Below, piece after piece: positions 18,939 through 27,631 of a DNA stretch of 64,000 nucleotides. Made by a program: the position numbers and the translations under genes. The DNA comes from Leucobacter sp. L43 (GTDB lineage: Bacteria > Actinomycetota > Actinomycetes > Actinomycetales > Microbacteriaceae), in the NCBI RefSeq assembly GCF_016597785.1, contig NZ_JAENJG010000003.1:62001-126000 (forward strand), in the 5' to 3' direction. A model generated the notes under the pieces. The model saw only the letters and a list, made by a program, of their open reading frames with translations, was not told where the DNA came from and did not search any database. The first letter of the stretch is position 1. Every line of letters begins with the position of its first letter.

Positions 18939-20134
18939 GGTCGTACGTTCTCCTCGGCGTGCTCGATTGATGGATGGTCTGTTGGGCTGTGTGCGCTGTT
19001 CATGATGCGATTGCCGGTGCTGAGGTAGAGGAGTGCCACCAGCGTGCTCGGGATGGCCGCGCACAGCGAAAATTCGAAGGCAGTCACGTGCTCTGCAAGC
19101 CATCCGCCCACCAGCGGTGATAACGGAAAACCCGCGAGGTACAACGACGAAACAAGAGTGCTCGTTCGTCCTGTCGCATCAATGGAGGCGGCGAAACCGA
19201 TGATGTAGATCAGTGTCATCGCGTATGCAGTACCCCAGATGAACATCGCGGTTGCGAACATCGCCGGAGAAGTGGCGGTGAGCGTCAGGATCTTACTGGC
19301 CGAGCCGATAAGGATTGTCAACACGAGCGCATTTCGCCGCTTGAGGAGTCGCTGCAATGGCTGGCTGAATAACGTGCCCACAATGCCTCCAACCATTGAA
19401 GCTGAAAGCACGAGACCGACCTGTGGTTCAGGTACTCCTGCAGCATCGATGGCAACGGTCGCGGCGATCGCGTAGACCATGTCCTCTGAAAGGCACCATA
19501 TAAATGCTCCAACCCCGATCAGGAGTGCTGCTGCAATCCAAGGACGCTCGTGGTCCAACGTCGAGATCTGGATCGTATTGAGATCGTGCACTGGTGACTC
19601 CGGAAGTCCGGACACCAAAGCGGAAGAGATCAACATCAGCACGGAGAGTGCTCCGAGTGTGATGGCGAGGTCACTGCCGAGAAAGGGCAGCAGCGTGATG
19701 ATGAGACCGGCACCAGCACGGTTGATGAACGTGACTGTTGTAGTTGCAGCATCCGGATCGGCTGTTGCAGCAAGCGCCGCGGAGGCTGCGGCGATACTTG
19801 CCCCGACACCCGTGCCGGCGAGTGCGAAACATGCAGCGATCAGCACCGCCGAGGGGGCAAACGCGGCGGCCGCGAAAGCCACTCCAGCCACGAGAAGTCC
19901 GATTCGTGCAATTGGCGCGCGTCGGGACCGGGCAACAAATTTCACGCTGACAGCACTCGTGATCGCCATGGCGAGCGTGAGGAACGTGACCACGAACCCG
20001 GCCTCGGAGATCGAAAGCCCTCGAGAAATCGTGAGGTCATTGAGCACCAATGGGACAAAGTCGATGCTGAAGTATGCGACGACGTATGCGCCGATAAACG
20101 CTATGAAAGTGCGGCGGTTGAGTAATCGCTTCAT
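18935..20134 (-). CDS. MFS transporter
   Basis: 399 residues with about 12 membrane segments. It has the MFS loop after helix 2 in degenerate form (VARSRRAPIARIG) and a repeat of this in the second half (QPLQRLLKRRNALVL). First gene of the operon MFS-VOC-VOC-cupin, so it probably imports the substrate or exports a product. The divergent neighbour is a tandem Lrp/AsnC regulator 196 bases away. Codon use seems less G+C-biased than in flanking regions. Confidence 0.88.
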   Translation of the reverse strand: MKRLLNRRTFIAFIGAYVVAYFSIDFVPLVLNDLTISRGLSISEAGFVVTFLTLAMAITSAVSVKFVARSRRAPIARIGLLVAGVAFAAAAFAPSAVLIAACFALAGTGVGASIAAASAALAATADPDAATTTVTFINRAGAGLIITLLPFLGSDLAITLGALSVLMLISSALVSGLPESPVHDLNTIQISTLDHERPWIAAALLIGVGAFIWCLSEDMVYAIAATVAIDAAGVPEPQVGLVLSASMVGGIVGTLFSQPLQRLLKRRNALVLTILIGSASKILTLTATSPAMFATAMFIWGTAYAMTLIYIIGFAASIDATGRTSTLVSSLYLAGFPLSPLVGGWLAEHVTAFEFSLCAAIPSTLVALLYLSTGNRIMNSAHSPTDHPSIEHAEENVRP

Positions 20135-20330
20135 TGAGATTCCTTGCGCGGATCAGGTTGCTGGACGGCTTCAAGGTACGTTTCCCACCGTGATGCGTCA
20201 AATGGACTCGTGCAAAATCAGTCTCGCCGAACTGAACAAAGTGCGTTATATGATCAGCTCGTTCGAAAAAGGTTTAATTTTGCCGTTCGTGTTCTAATTT
20301 TTCGTCGCAAGGCGGAAGAGGTGATGAAAG
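20135..20330. promoter_or_regulatory. Divergent A/T-rich control region of the MFS operon and the Lrp-type gene
   Basis: 196 bases between oppositely transcribed genes and distinctly A/T-rich for this genome (for example TTTAATTTTG and CTAATTTTTCG near 20273-20302). A GCGTTATATGATC segment contains a minus-strand -10-like TATAAC. CGAAC and GTTCG half-sites flank it (about 20228 and 20259), a possible Lrp-type operator. Promoter positions are not certain. Confidence 0.45.
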
Positions 20331-21203
20331 TTGGAAATCGAAGACCGCGTTCTGAATGTTCTGCGCGAAAACGGGCGAGAGAGCTACTCGGGTATCGCCC
20401 AGCGCGCCGGAATCACTCCCGCCGTGGCACGCGCTACTGTGCGGCGCTTGCAGTCATCGGGGGAGGTGCGAATAGCTGCTGTCGAAAACCCGGAACTGGG
20501 CCGGAAAGAGTATCGAGCTCACGTCTCGATTTGGGCAGTCAAACTCGTCGAGCCGGTGCTCGACGTATTGAAGGGCATGCCGCAAGCGCACTTCATCTCG
20601 ACCATCGGCGGGCTCTTCAGCGTCATCGCTGAACTCCACGCGGGCACGCGACGCGAGCTCCAAGAAGCACTGACTCAAATCCGAGGCACCCCCGGCGTCG
20701 AAGCGGTAAGTACGGTGATTTACGATCGCGTGTTTCGTTTCGCCTCGCTACCAGTACCCGTGCTCGATGCAGACCTGAGTATCGACGCCATTGACGAAGC
20801 TCTCATTGCACTTTTGCAGGAGGATGGCCGTCTCACATATCGCGAGCTGGGGGAGCGCGTCAACCTCACCAGCGGAGCCGTTTTCGCCCGTGTTCGTCGA
20901 TTATTCGACGATGGACTCATCAAAATCGGCGCACTGGTGAAGCGTGGAGCGGCGTCTCGCAACGTCGCCATGGGGGTCGGTCTGAATGTGTACGGGGACC
21001 CCGAGACGACGGCCCAGGCGATCGCGCGCCTCACCTCGATCGAATTCGTCGCGACCGGCATCGGACGCTTTGACATAATCGCCACCGTATCCTCGCGGAG
21101 TCTTGCAGAATTGAGAGCTCAGCTCGATAGCGTGCATTCACGACCCGAGGTAGCGAGTCTCGAGACATGGGTGCACCTCGAAATACTGCGTGAGGTGCAA
21201 TGA
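20331..21203 (+). CDS. Tandem Lrp/AsnC-family transcriptional regulator
   Basis: 290 residues made of two Lrp units in one chain: HTH 1 (EIEDRVLNVLRENGRESYSG, ARATVRRLQ), ligand-binding RAM 1 (about 65-135), HTH 2 (SIDAIDEALIALLQEDGRLTY, SGAVFARVRRL) and RAM 2 (about 215-285). A single-chain double Lrp is about twice the usual 150-residue length. It starts at TTG 20331; an overlapping GTG/ATG pair at 20321-20324 is out of frame. It is divergent from the MFS operon, so it most likely controls that operon in response to its substrate. Confidence 0.88.
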   Translation: MEIEDRVLNVLRENGRESYSGIAQRAGITPAVARATVRRLQSSGEVRIAAVENPELGRKEYRAHVSIWAVKLVEPVLDVLKGMPQAHFISTIGGLFSVIAELHAGTRRELQEALTQIRGTPGVEAVSTVIYDRVFRFASLPVPVLDADLSIDAIDEALIALLQEDGRLTYRELGERVNLTSGAVFARVRRLFDDGLIKIGALVKRGAASRNVAMGVGLNVYGDPETTAQAIARLTSIEFVATGIGRFDIIATVSSRSLAELRAQLDSVHSRPEVASLETWVHLEILREVQ

Positions 21204-21366
21204 ACAGAGCAGTGTCGTGTCCGAGCCGGCTGTTTGTGAGGCGAATCAAGCTCCAGAGCTCTGGTGCCGCTCCGTTCCACTGTGTATCCCATACGCCTGG
21301 CGAGGACGAAGCCGCCCTTCCCAGCGCTTCGAGCGGGGGAAAACTGAGCAAATGTCCGAACAAAGC

Positions 21367-21396
21367 TTGGCACGTGCCAGTTTTCGTCGCTAGGGT
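21367..21396 (+). promoter_or_regulatory. Candidate promoter with palindromic operator
   Basis: -35-like TTGGCA (21367-21372), an 18-base spacer, and -10-like TAGGGT (21391-21396). A perfect 12-base palindrome TGGCACGTGCCA (21368-21379) overlaps the -35, a place where a repressor would block the Gfo/Idh gene that starts at 21460. Pattern reading only. Confidence 0.45.
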
Positions 21397-21459
21397 GGTC
21401 GCTAGCTCAATAGCCGTCGCCGACGACGGCTACCGCATACATGCTTCCGGGAGTCACAG

Positions 21460-22485
21460 ATGACCAACGACATCGCGCGCATCGGCCTCATCGGCTCGGG
21501 ATGGATGGGTGCTTTTCATGCTCAGAGCATCGCACTGAGGGTCCCAGGGGCGACACTCGCCGCTGTTGCAGACCCACGACCCGGCGCGGCCGAACGAGTC
21601 GCTCACCCGCTCGGCACTGGTCGAGTGTTCCTCGATCCGCTGCAGCTCATCGCGGATGACGACATTGACGGAGTCGTGATCGCGTCACCAGCCTTCACTC
21701 ACACGGATCTTGTCGTCGCGGCGGCGGAAGCAGGGAAGGCTGTTTTCGTGGAGAAGCCGATGGCTCTCACATTGCATGACGCGTATCGGGCGATCACTGC
21801 CGCGAGTCACGCGGGCGTTCATCTGCAAGTCGGGTTCAATCGACGCTTCGCACAGGACTTCGCCGCCGCTCACGAGGTTATCGAAAACGGGGGAGTGGGG
21901 ACACCTCAACTGCTTCGATCGGTCACGCGCGATCCCGGTCTTGCCAATCCCGGCGCGGTCAAACCGTGGACGATCTTTCTCGAAACACTCATTCACGACT
22001 TCGACGCGCTGAACTGGTTCAACGCCGGAGCGCGACCAATCGAGGTCTACGCGGTCGCCGATGCACTCGTAGCGCCAGAATTCAAGGAAGCAGGGCTCCT
22101 GGACACGGCAGTCGTCACGATCCGCTACGACAACGGGGCGATTGCCACGGCAGAAGCGAACTTCTCAGCCGCATACGGGTACGACGTACGCGGAGAGGTG
22201 TTTGGATCCGCAGGCATGGTGACGGCGGGTGATGTGCACGCCTCAAGCATGAGGTACTACACCTGCGCAGGCGCTCAGTCGCCGACCTCACGACTCAACG
22301 TCGAGCTCTTTCATGACGCCTACGTCGAGGAACTGCGGGCGTTCGCCGATGCCACTCGTGCTCTTCCGTCAGAAGCCGATCTCTATGGCTCGATTCCTAC
22401 CGGACGCGACGCACGCGCAGCGCTCGAAATCGCGCTAGCCTCCATCGCGTCAGTGGAACAGCGCGCACCGATCACGATCGAATAA
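21460..22485 (+). CDS. Gfo/Idh/MocA family NAD(P)-dependent oxidoreductase
   Basis: 341 residues. An N-terminal Rossmann fold has IGLIGSGWMGAFHAQS (GxGxxG at residues 12-17), EKP at 98-100 and the catalytic-domain motif (LIHDFDALNWF) with the conserved His-Asp pair. Family members oxidise sugars, inositols or related polyols; motifs resemble inositol 2-dehydrogenases, but the substrate cannot be fixed. It follows the tandem Lrp gene after a 256-base gap with its own candidate promoter, and may take part in the same catabolic function as the VOC/cupin operon. Confidence 0.88.
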   Translation: MTNDIARIGLIGSGWMGAFHAQSIALRVPGATLAAVADPRPGAAERVAHPLGTGRVFLDPLQLIADDDIDGVVIASPAFTHTDLVVAAAEAGKAVFVEKPMALTLHDAYRAITAASHAGVHLQVGFNRRFAQDFAAAHEVIENGGVGTPQLLRSVTRDPGLANPGAVKPWTIFLETLIHDFDALNWFNAGARPIEVYAVADALVAPEFKEAGLLDTAVVTIRYDNGAIATAEANFSAAYGYDVRGEVFGSAGMVTAGDVHASSMRYYTCAGAQSPTSRLNVELFHDAYVEELRAFADATRALPSEADLYGSIPTGRDARAALEIALASIASVEQRAPITIE

Positions 22486-22709
22486 CCAGCGCTTCAGGAG
22501 GGACGGCTTTTGCGGTGACCATGCCGATCGCGATCAGCACGTTGAGTAACCCCTTCACGTTCACCCTTCATAGATCAGAGCGAACGTCGTGTGACATGAG
22601 GAGCCTGCACGGAGGGCGGCTCTCTTCTTCTCGGGCTATGCCCCGTTTCTGGAGCGAAGCCTTCGGCGAACAGCGCGGGGTACCGAGTCTGGGTCGCAGG
22701 AGGCGCACC

Positions 22710-22970
22710 ATGAACACCATCACCGTTTACACCATCCCCAGCTGCGCCCAGTGCATGACGAGGCACAAGGAACTCGACGCACGAGGGACCGAAGATGTTT
22801 CCGTCGATCTCTCAGAAGACTCGGCTGTGGATCCGATGCTGCGCAAGCCGTACGGTTACACCGTCGTCGACGCGGACGGCAGAACGCGTCACGTGTTCGC
22901 CGCTGACACGCCGAACGAGCTGTCGCTGACCGATATCACGGAGCGCAAGACCCGGAGGGCGCAGGCGTGA
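22710..22970 (+). CDS. Glutaredoxin/NrdH-like thioredoxin-fold protein
   Basis: 86 residues starting MNTITVYTIPSCAQC: a thioredoxin-fold strand followed by CxxC (Cys12, Cys15). The middle KELDARGTEDVSVDLSED and the later YGYTVVDADG fit the NrdH/glutaredoxin family, but the usual PxV cis-proline loop is altered. The start at 22710 follows AGGAGG at good spacing; the longer in-frame start is not needed. No nrdE/F nearby, so a role in ribonucleotide reduction is not implied. Confidence 0.75.
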   Translation: MNTITVYTIPSCAQCMTRHKELDARGTEDVSVDLSEDSAVDPMLRKPYGYTVVDADGRTRHVFAADTPNELSLTDITERKTRRAQA

Positions 22971-22976
22971 CTGGTG

Positions 22977-23684
22977 TCAAACGCTGGCCGGTGCGTCACT
23001 GGGGCTAGATGCTCTCGCGCGCCACAGCGACCCTGCGAGCCAGAGTGCAGCGATCGCGGTGAAGATGCCATGGGCGACCCGGACTGGCGGCGGCGCGAAG
23101 AACTGGGGGAGATAGAGTGCGATCATTGCGGCGAGGGGCACAGCGGAGGATCGTGGAAGGATCCGTCCCCGCCACACAGCGATGGCGAGCGTGATCGCTC
23201 CCGCCGCAATGCAGAGGAGTCCGACGCCGAGCAGGGTGACCTGCACCGCTCCGAAGCGAATCGACGCTGAGCGTTCGAGAATTGTCGACGCGTCTCCGGC
23301 GACTGCGGGTAGTGCGAACGTTTCGGCACCGTAGTAGAGGAGCGTCAGCCCGACGCCCGCGCAGAGCAGCGGGAGGGTCGCGCGTGCAGCTGCCGCTCCG
23401 GGCGACGCGAGGTGCGCATCTCGAATGGGAATGGCGCCGAACGGGAGCAGCACGAGGGCGAGTGCGCCAACAAGATGAGATGCAATCCACCAGGGTGACG
23501 TGAAGGCTTCTGCAAGGCCAGCCGCAGTTTCGGTTGTATCCGACCAGGGGCGCAGGATGGGGAAGAGTGCGAAGAGCAGGCCGCTGCAAGCGATCGACGA
23601 AGCCCCGAGCAACTGCCGGGCTGAGAGACTCGAGCGATATGCGGAACTTGTGCTGCTCGATGTTTCCTGGAGGGGTGAGGCCAT
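22977..23684 (-). CDS. Multi-pass membrane protein, unknown function
   Basis: 235 residues with about seven hydrophobic segments (ASSIACSGLLFALFPIL, IASHLVGALALVLLPFGAI, LLCAGVGLTLLYYG, VTLLGVGLLCIAAGAITLAI and others). The ATG at 23684 is chosen over 23783 because it has a small positive N-terminus before the first segment and follows a GGAGG-like site. Convergent with the glutaredoxin-like gene (6 bases apart). No domain recognised. Confidence 0.65.
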   Translation of the reverse strand: MASPLQETSSSTSSAYRSSLSARQLLGASSIACSGLLFALFPILRPWSDTTETAAGLAEAFTSPWWIASHLVGALALVLLPFGAIPIRDAHLASPGAAAARATLPLLCAGVGLTLLYYGAETFALPAVAGDASTILERSASIRFGAVQVTLLGVGLLCIAAGAITLAIAVWRGRILPRSSAVPLAAMIALYLPQFFAPPPVRVAHGIFTAIAALWLAGSLWRARASSPSDAPASV

Positions 23685-24164
23685 AGCCCGAAAACTACGA
23701 TGTCTCACTGCTTCGTACAAGAGCACACCGAGATGTTGGTCTCGTGGCCACACGATGCACACCGAGACTCGCGTCAGTGTCACGGGGGCGCCGAGGCTGG
23801 AAGTTCATGCGGAGAGTAGGCGCATGGATCAACAACACGCTCGGTTCTGGCAGCCCTGGCGGATCAGCGCCACCGCCATCGGTACGGATTCACCCCGCCC
23901 GGTCATCGCCAGGGATTGGTCGTCTTCCCGATCCGGGTGACCCGTCCATCGAGACGATCCGCGTCGTAAGGGAATAGTCACGGTACGGGCTTCGGCCGTC
24001 CCATCGGAGTGAGAGATGAATGATGGGACGGCTTGGGGCATTTTCTCACCGCATTGCCAGAGGTCAACCCCCGCGCGCGGAGAGGAAAGTCGGGGGAACC
24101 TGGTGCCAGGCCCCCACACGGAGAGGCTCGATCCCGCACTGACGACGAGGGCAGGAGCACGGAA
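23685..24164. other. 480-base region without a supported gene
   Basis: Lies between the divergent membrane-protein genes. Open frames on both strands are short or are extensions of real genes and show no ribosome-binding sites. It probably holds promoters for both neighbours. No repeat or RNA gene recognised. Confidence 0.5.
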
Positions 24165-24800
24165 ATGAACACTGAGCACAATTCTGAATCTTCGGGAGAC
24201 CACGCTGCTGTTGCGGCGGAGCGAGGCCCGACCCGCCGAGAAGAGGTTCTCGATCGGGAGAAGCAGCAATTCGGGGGAATCAAGTGGGGTTCCGCCTTCT
24301 TCGGCTGGCTCACCGCGATGGGAACCGCAGTTCTGCTGACCGCGATTCTCAGCGCTGTCGGCGCAGGAGTCGGGCTCGGGGCTGCGGACGGGGATGCGCA
24401 GGCGGCTGCCGAGGATCTCACCTCGAACGCTGACACGGTCGGGATCATCGGAGCGATTGTGCTCGCCGTGATCCTCTTCGTGGCCTACTTCTGCGGCGGG
24501 TACGTCGCCGGACGCATGGCCCGATTCTCCGGCGCGAAACAGGGCGTCGCCGTGTGGGTGTGGGCCATCGTCATCGCGATTCTCGTCGCAATACTCACGG
24601 CGATCGCCGGTTCCCAGTTCAACGTCCTCGGAAATCTCAACGGGTTTCCCCGCATTCCGATCGATGAGGGCACTCTGACGGCCACCGGCATCATCACCGC
24701 GGTTGTGCTCGTCGTCGTCAGTCTGGGCGGAGCAATCCTCGGCGGCATCTCGGGGATGCGATACCACCGGAAGGTCGACCATATCGGTCTCGGACGATGA
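24165..24800 (+). CDS. Four-helix membrane protein, unknown function
   Basis: 211 residues. A charged N-terminal ~45 residues (EEVLDREKQQFGGIKWGSAF) precede about four membrane segments, including GWLTAMGTAVLLTAILSAVG, IIGAIVLAVILFVAYFCGG and ITAVVLVVVSLGGAILGG. The start at 24165 follows AGGAGC. It is 45 bases upstream of the PRC-barrel gene and probably in one transcript, which suggests an envelope-stress setting. No family name assigned. Confidence 0.75.
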   Translation: MNTEHNSESSGDHAAVAAERGPTRREEVLDREKQQFGGIKWGSAFFGWLTAMGTAVLLTAILSAVGAGVGLGAADGDAQAAAEDLTSNADTVGIIGAIVLAVILFVAYFCGGYVAGRMARFSGAKQGVAVWVWAIVIAILVAILTAIAGSQFNVLGNLNGFPRIPIDEGTLTATGIITAVVLVVVSLGGAILGGISGMRYHRKVDHIGLGR

Positions 24801-24845
24801 GGTCAGCACGTCACCGATGCACCACTGAATGAGAGGAATGCACTT

Positions 24846-25493
24846 ATGATCGATTCCACCTCCATCAACGGCATGTTCGACGCGAACGTCTTCGACGTCG
24901 ACGGCGACAAGATCGGCAGCGTCAAGCAGGTGTTCGTCGACCAAGACGATCAGCAGCCACTGTTCGTGAGCGTCGCGACCGGCCTCTTCGGAACATCCGA
25001 GTCATTCGTCCCACTGCGCGACGCGAGTTTCGACGGAGACTCCCTGAGCGTGGCGTACGACAAGGCCACGGTGAAGGACGCGCCCAGGATCGATGCGGAC
25101 GGCGCGCTCTCCGACGACGAGCACGATCGACTGTGGGACTACTACCGCGGGAAGACGGGGAACGAGCACGATCACACTGCAGCAGACGACGCCCAGGCTC
25201 CCGGTGGGAGTCAGGCGCCGGGGAGTACCGAGGATCGGGGGGCGCAGCAGGAAGCGCGCCGGAACCGGTCTGAGAATGACGCTTCCAGGAGCCGCGTTCG
25301 GTTGCGCAAATACGTGATCACCGAGCAGCAGACCATCACTGTTCCCGTGCGTCACGAGGAGATCCGAGTGGAGCGTGTGCCCGCGGCGGACTCGCTCGGA
25401 TCGGAAACCGGATCAGAGCGCCCGGACGTCTCCGAGACGAGTGCGCACGAGGAGACCGGAACGGACGACCTGCACCGGGGAACCCATAGATGA
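24846..25493 (+). CDS. PRC-barrel protein with short DUF2382 C-terminus
   Basis: 215 residues. Residues 1-80 form a PRC-barrel (ANVFDVDGDKIGSVKQVFVD, TGLFGTSESFVPL). The C-terminal part keeps only the opening DUF2382 pattern (RLRKYVITEQQTITVPVRHE, EIRVER; about 145-172), where full DUF2382 domains are about 110 residues, so it is shortened. Related proteins are general-stress proteins of actinobacteria. Ribosome-binding site GAGAGGAA upstream. Confidence 0.82.
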   Translation: MIDSTSINGMFDANVFDVDGDKIGSVKQVFVDQDDQQPLFVSVATGLFGTSESFVPLRDASFDGDSLSVAYDKATVKDAPRIDADGALSDDEHDRLWDYYRGKTGNEHDHTAADDAQAPGGSQAPGSTEDRGAQQEARRNRSENDASRSRVRLRKYVITEQQTITVPVRHEEIRVERVPAADSLGSETGSERPDVSETSAHEETGTDDLHRGTHR

Positions 25494-25713
25494 TGAATGC
25501 TCGATGAACGCCGGTCGATCGAGCGCAGCACCGCAGCCGCACCGACGTAGAGTGGAGAGCGATAGCGCCTAGGGTTCCGGGGCCGCACGGAGGTGCGGTT
25601 CGTCTGGTCCGAGCGGCGCCACGCAGGTTCCCGCGATTCTGCGTCATCTGACAGGACAAAAGCCCGGAGGAACCACGCTCGCCTGCCCGAACCCGGCGAG
25701 CGGAAGGTTCCGC

Positions 25714-26679
25714 ATGTCTGAAACCGCATTCGCGCTCGTACTGGCCGCGGCCGTCGCCCACGCCGCATGGAACATCATCGCGCACGGCGCGAGTCGCATC
25801 GGGGTGCCCTTTCTCTGGTGGGGGTCGGTCTTCGGGGCGGTCCTCTGGGTCGGCGTGATTCCCCTCACCGGCGGTGTCGGGGCTTCGGGGTACGGAGCGG
25901 GCGGTGCGCCCGACTGGGCCGGATTCGCACTCGGCGCCGGTGTCTCCGCGGTGCTGCACGTCGGCTACATGTTCGTGTTGCAGCGCGGATATGCGGTCGG
26001 GGATCTCTCGACGGTGTACGCGACCGCGCGGGGGACCGGGCCGCTGCTCACGGTCATCATCGCGGTCGCTCTGCTGGGTGAGCGGCCGGCGCCGCTCGCG
26101 CTCGTGGGAGTGCTCGTCGTGGTCGGCGGCATCGTCGCCATCGGCATCATCGGGCGACCCGTCCAGCCGAGGTCCCCCGGGGTCGAGAAGTTCGATGCCG
26201 GTGGCCGACCCGATCGTCACCACCGCGCCGTCGATCGTGCAGTCGGTCGCAGAGGTTGGGATCCCGGCATCGCCGCCGGCCTCGCCACCGGTGTCGCGAT
26301 CGCTGCGTACACGATCTGGGATGCTCATGCGCTCCGAGAGTGGCAGCTCTCACCGGTGGCGTTCATGGTGGGATGCACGGCGCTCGAGATCCCGCTCTTC
26401 ACGATCGCCGCGTGGCGCCGCCGCGCCGAACTGCTGCCGACGCTTCGCGCGCAGTGGGGGAGGCTCCTGGCATTCGGGGTGCTCTCGCCGCTCTCGTACA
26501 TCTTGGTGCTGACGGCCATCACGATCGCCCCGGTCGCCCTCGTCGCGCCGGTGCGCGAGGTGAGCGTGGTGCTCGTCAGCCTCTTCGGGGCGCTCGTCTT
26601 CCGCGAGCACCGCCCCGTCGCGCGCATCGCCGCTTCCGTCGTGGTGGTCGGCGGTATCGCGCTGCTCAGCCTGCCGTAG
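25714..26679 (+). CDS. EamA/DMT family transporter
   Basis: 321 residues with about ten membrane segments arranged as two EamA repeats. The first starts AFALVLAAAVAHAAWNIIAH and the second starts about residue 190 (GIAAGLATGVAIAAYTIWDA). Each repeat ends in a motif such as LLGERPAPLALVGVLVVVGG or FREHRPVARIAASVVVVGG. A Pro/Arg/Asp loop of about 40 residues separates the halves. Drug/metabolite exporter class; substrate unknown. Convergent with the GntR gene 15 bases away. Confidence 0.88.
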   Translation: MSETAFALVLAAAVAHAAWNIIAHGASRIGVPFLWWGSVFGAVLWVGVIPLTGGVGASGYGAGGAPDWAGFALGAGVSAVLHVGYMFVLQRGYAVGDLSTVYATARGTGPLLTVIIAVALLGERPAPLALVGVLVVVGGIVAIGIIGRPVQPRSPGVEKFDAGGRPDRHHRAVDRAVGRRGWDPGIAAGLATGVAIAAYTIWDAHALREWQLSPVAFMVGCTALEIPLFTIAAWRRRAELLPTLRAQWGRLLAFGVLSPLSYILVLTAITIAPVALVAPVREVSVVLVSLFGALVFREHRPVARIAASVVVVGGIALLSLP

Positions 26680-26693
26680 CCCGCCGCGGACTG

Positions 26694-27452
26694 TCAGCTC
26701 TGCAAACCGCGCAGGAACTGCCCGCCGTGCACGGATCGTGCCGCGGCTCCCGGCGCCCCGAAGGTGAAGCGCACGATATCGCTGCGGTAGTGGTCGTCGG
26801 AGACCTCGATGATGCGGCCGTCGGCGTCGTGCGACACGCGATGCAGGCGCAGGATCGGCGAGCCCTCGGCGACGCCGAGGAGCTCGCTGTCGAGCTGATC
26901 GGCGGCGATCGCATCGATCTCGTGCTCCACCCCGCCCTGGAGGAAGCCGTTCGCGGTGAGGAGCTCCGTGATCGAGATGCGGTCGAGGTCGTGGGCGAAC
27001 AGCACTCTCCCGACGTCGTCGATGTAGACGAGTCGTTCGAGCATGCTCGGTTTGCCGTCGAGCAGGCGCAACCGAACCACCTCGACCACGGGGTCGCCCG
27101 GTTCGATCCCGAAGCGGGCCGCAGTGCGCGCCGAGGCGCGCTTGCGGGAGAACTGCTGCGTGACCGCGCCGGGTACCGCCCCCGACTCCTCCGCCCACCG
27201 GGTGAACGGCACCTGCACGTCGAGGCGCTGGGTCGACTCGTGGACGGACACCCGTGCGGGTCGTCCCCGGCCCGTTTCGATGAGCCCTTCAGCCCTCAGC
27301 AGGGCGAGCGCATTGCGCACCGGGCCGCGGGAGGTACCCCATTCGGTTGCGAGATCCGCCTCCGTCGGCACGTCGGCGCCCGGGGCGAGCTGCCCGGAGA
27401 CGATCCGATCGCGGAGGGCCTCGGCGATCCGCATGTAGATAACTTGAGTCAC
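26694..27452 (-). CDS. GntR-family regulator (HutC subfamily, UTRA domain), probably of the phosphonate genes
   Basis: 252 residues. The N-terminal winged helix has RIAEALRDRIVSGQLAPGADV, PTEADLA and TSRGPVRNALALLRAEGLI. The C-terminal UTRA effector domain includes DPVVEVVRLRLLDG, PSMLERLVY, GVEHEIDAIAAD and ILRLHRVSHDADGR. Divergent from phnD with a 179-base gap, the usual layout for the local regulator of a phosphonate uptake and breakdown cluster. Ligand unknown. Confidence 0.88.
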   Translation of the reverse strand: MTQVIYMRIAEALRDRIVSGQLAPGADVPTEADLATEWGTSRGPVRNALALLRAEGLIETGRGRPARVSVHESTQRLDVQVPFTRWAEESGAVPGAVTQQFSRKRASARTAARFGIEPGDPVVEVVRLRLLDGKPSMLERLVYIDDVGRVLFAHDLDRISITELLTANGFLQGGVEHEIDAIAADQLDSELLGVAEGSPILRLHRVSHDADGRIIEVSDDHYRSDIVRFTFGAPGAAARSVHGGQFLRGLQS

Positions 27453-27510
27453 ATAGGCAGATTACCGCTGCATCTCCTTCTCTGCGTGCGGGCAGCATTC
27501 GGTCACGGAG

Positions 27511-27550
27511 TGTTCAACTTTGCGCCCCTGAGCGTGAACAACGGTTGAAC
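27511..27550. promoter_or_regulatory. Candidate GntR operator region upstream of phnD
   Basis: Several inverted GTTCA/TGAAC half-sites cluster here: TGTTCA (27511-27516) with TGAACA (27535-27540), and GTTCAAC (27512-27518) with GTTGAAC (27544-27550). They lie between the divergent GntR and phnD genes. Which pair is the true operator is not clear. Confidence 0.4.
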
Positions 27551-27631
27551 CCTCGCGAGATAGGTACATTTTTGCTCCTTCGAGGTGCGATGGTGGTCGC
27601 GGTTCGTTCCCCACCACTGTGAAAGGCACAC

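Noticed and set aside
23829..24944. 371-codon minus-strand open frame
   Set aside because: Shadow of the membrane-protein and PRC-barrel genes; Asp/His/Arg-rich composition typical of antisense frames in G+C-rich DNA.
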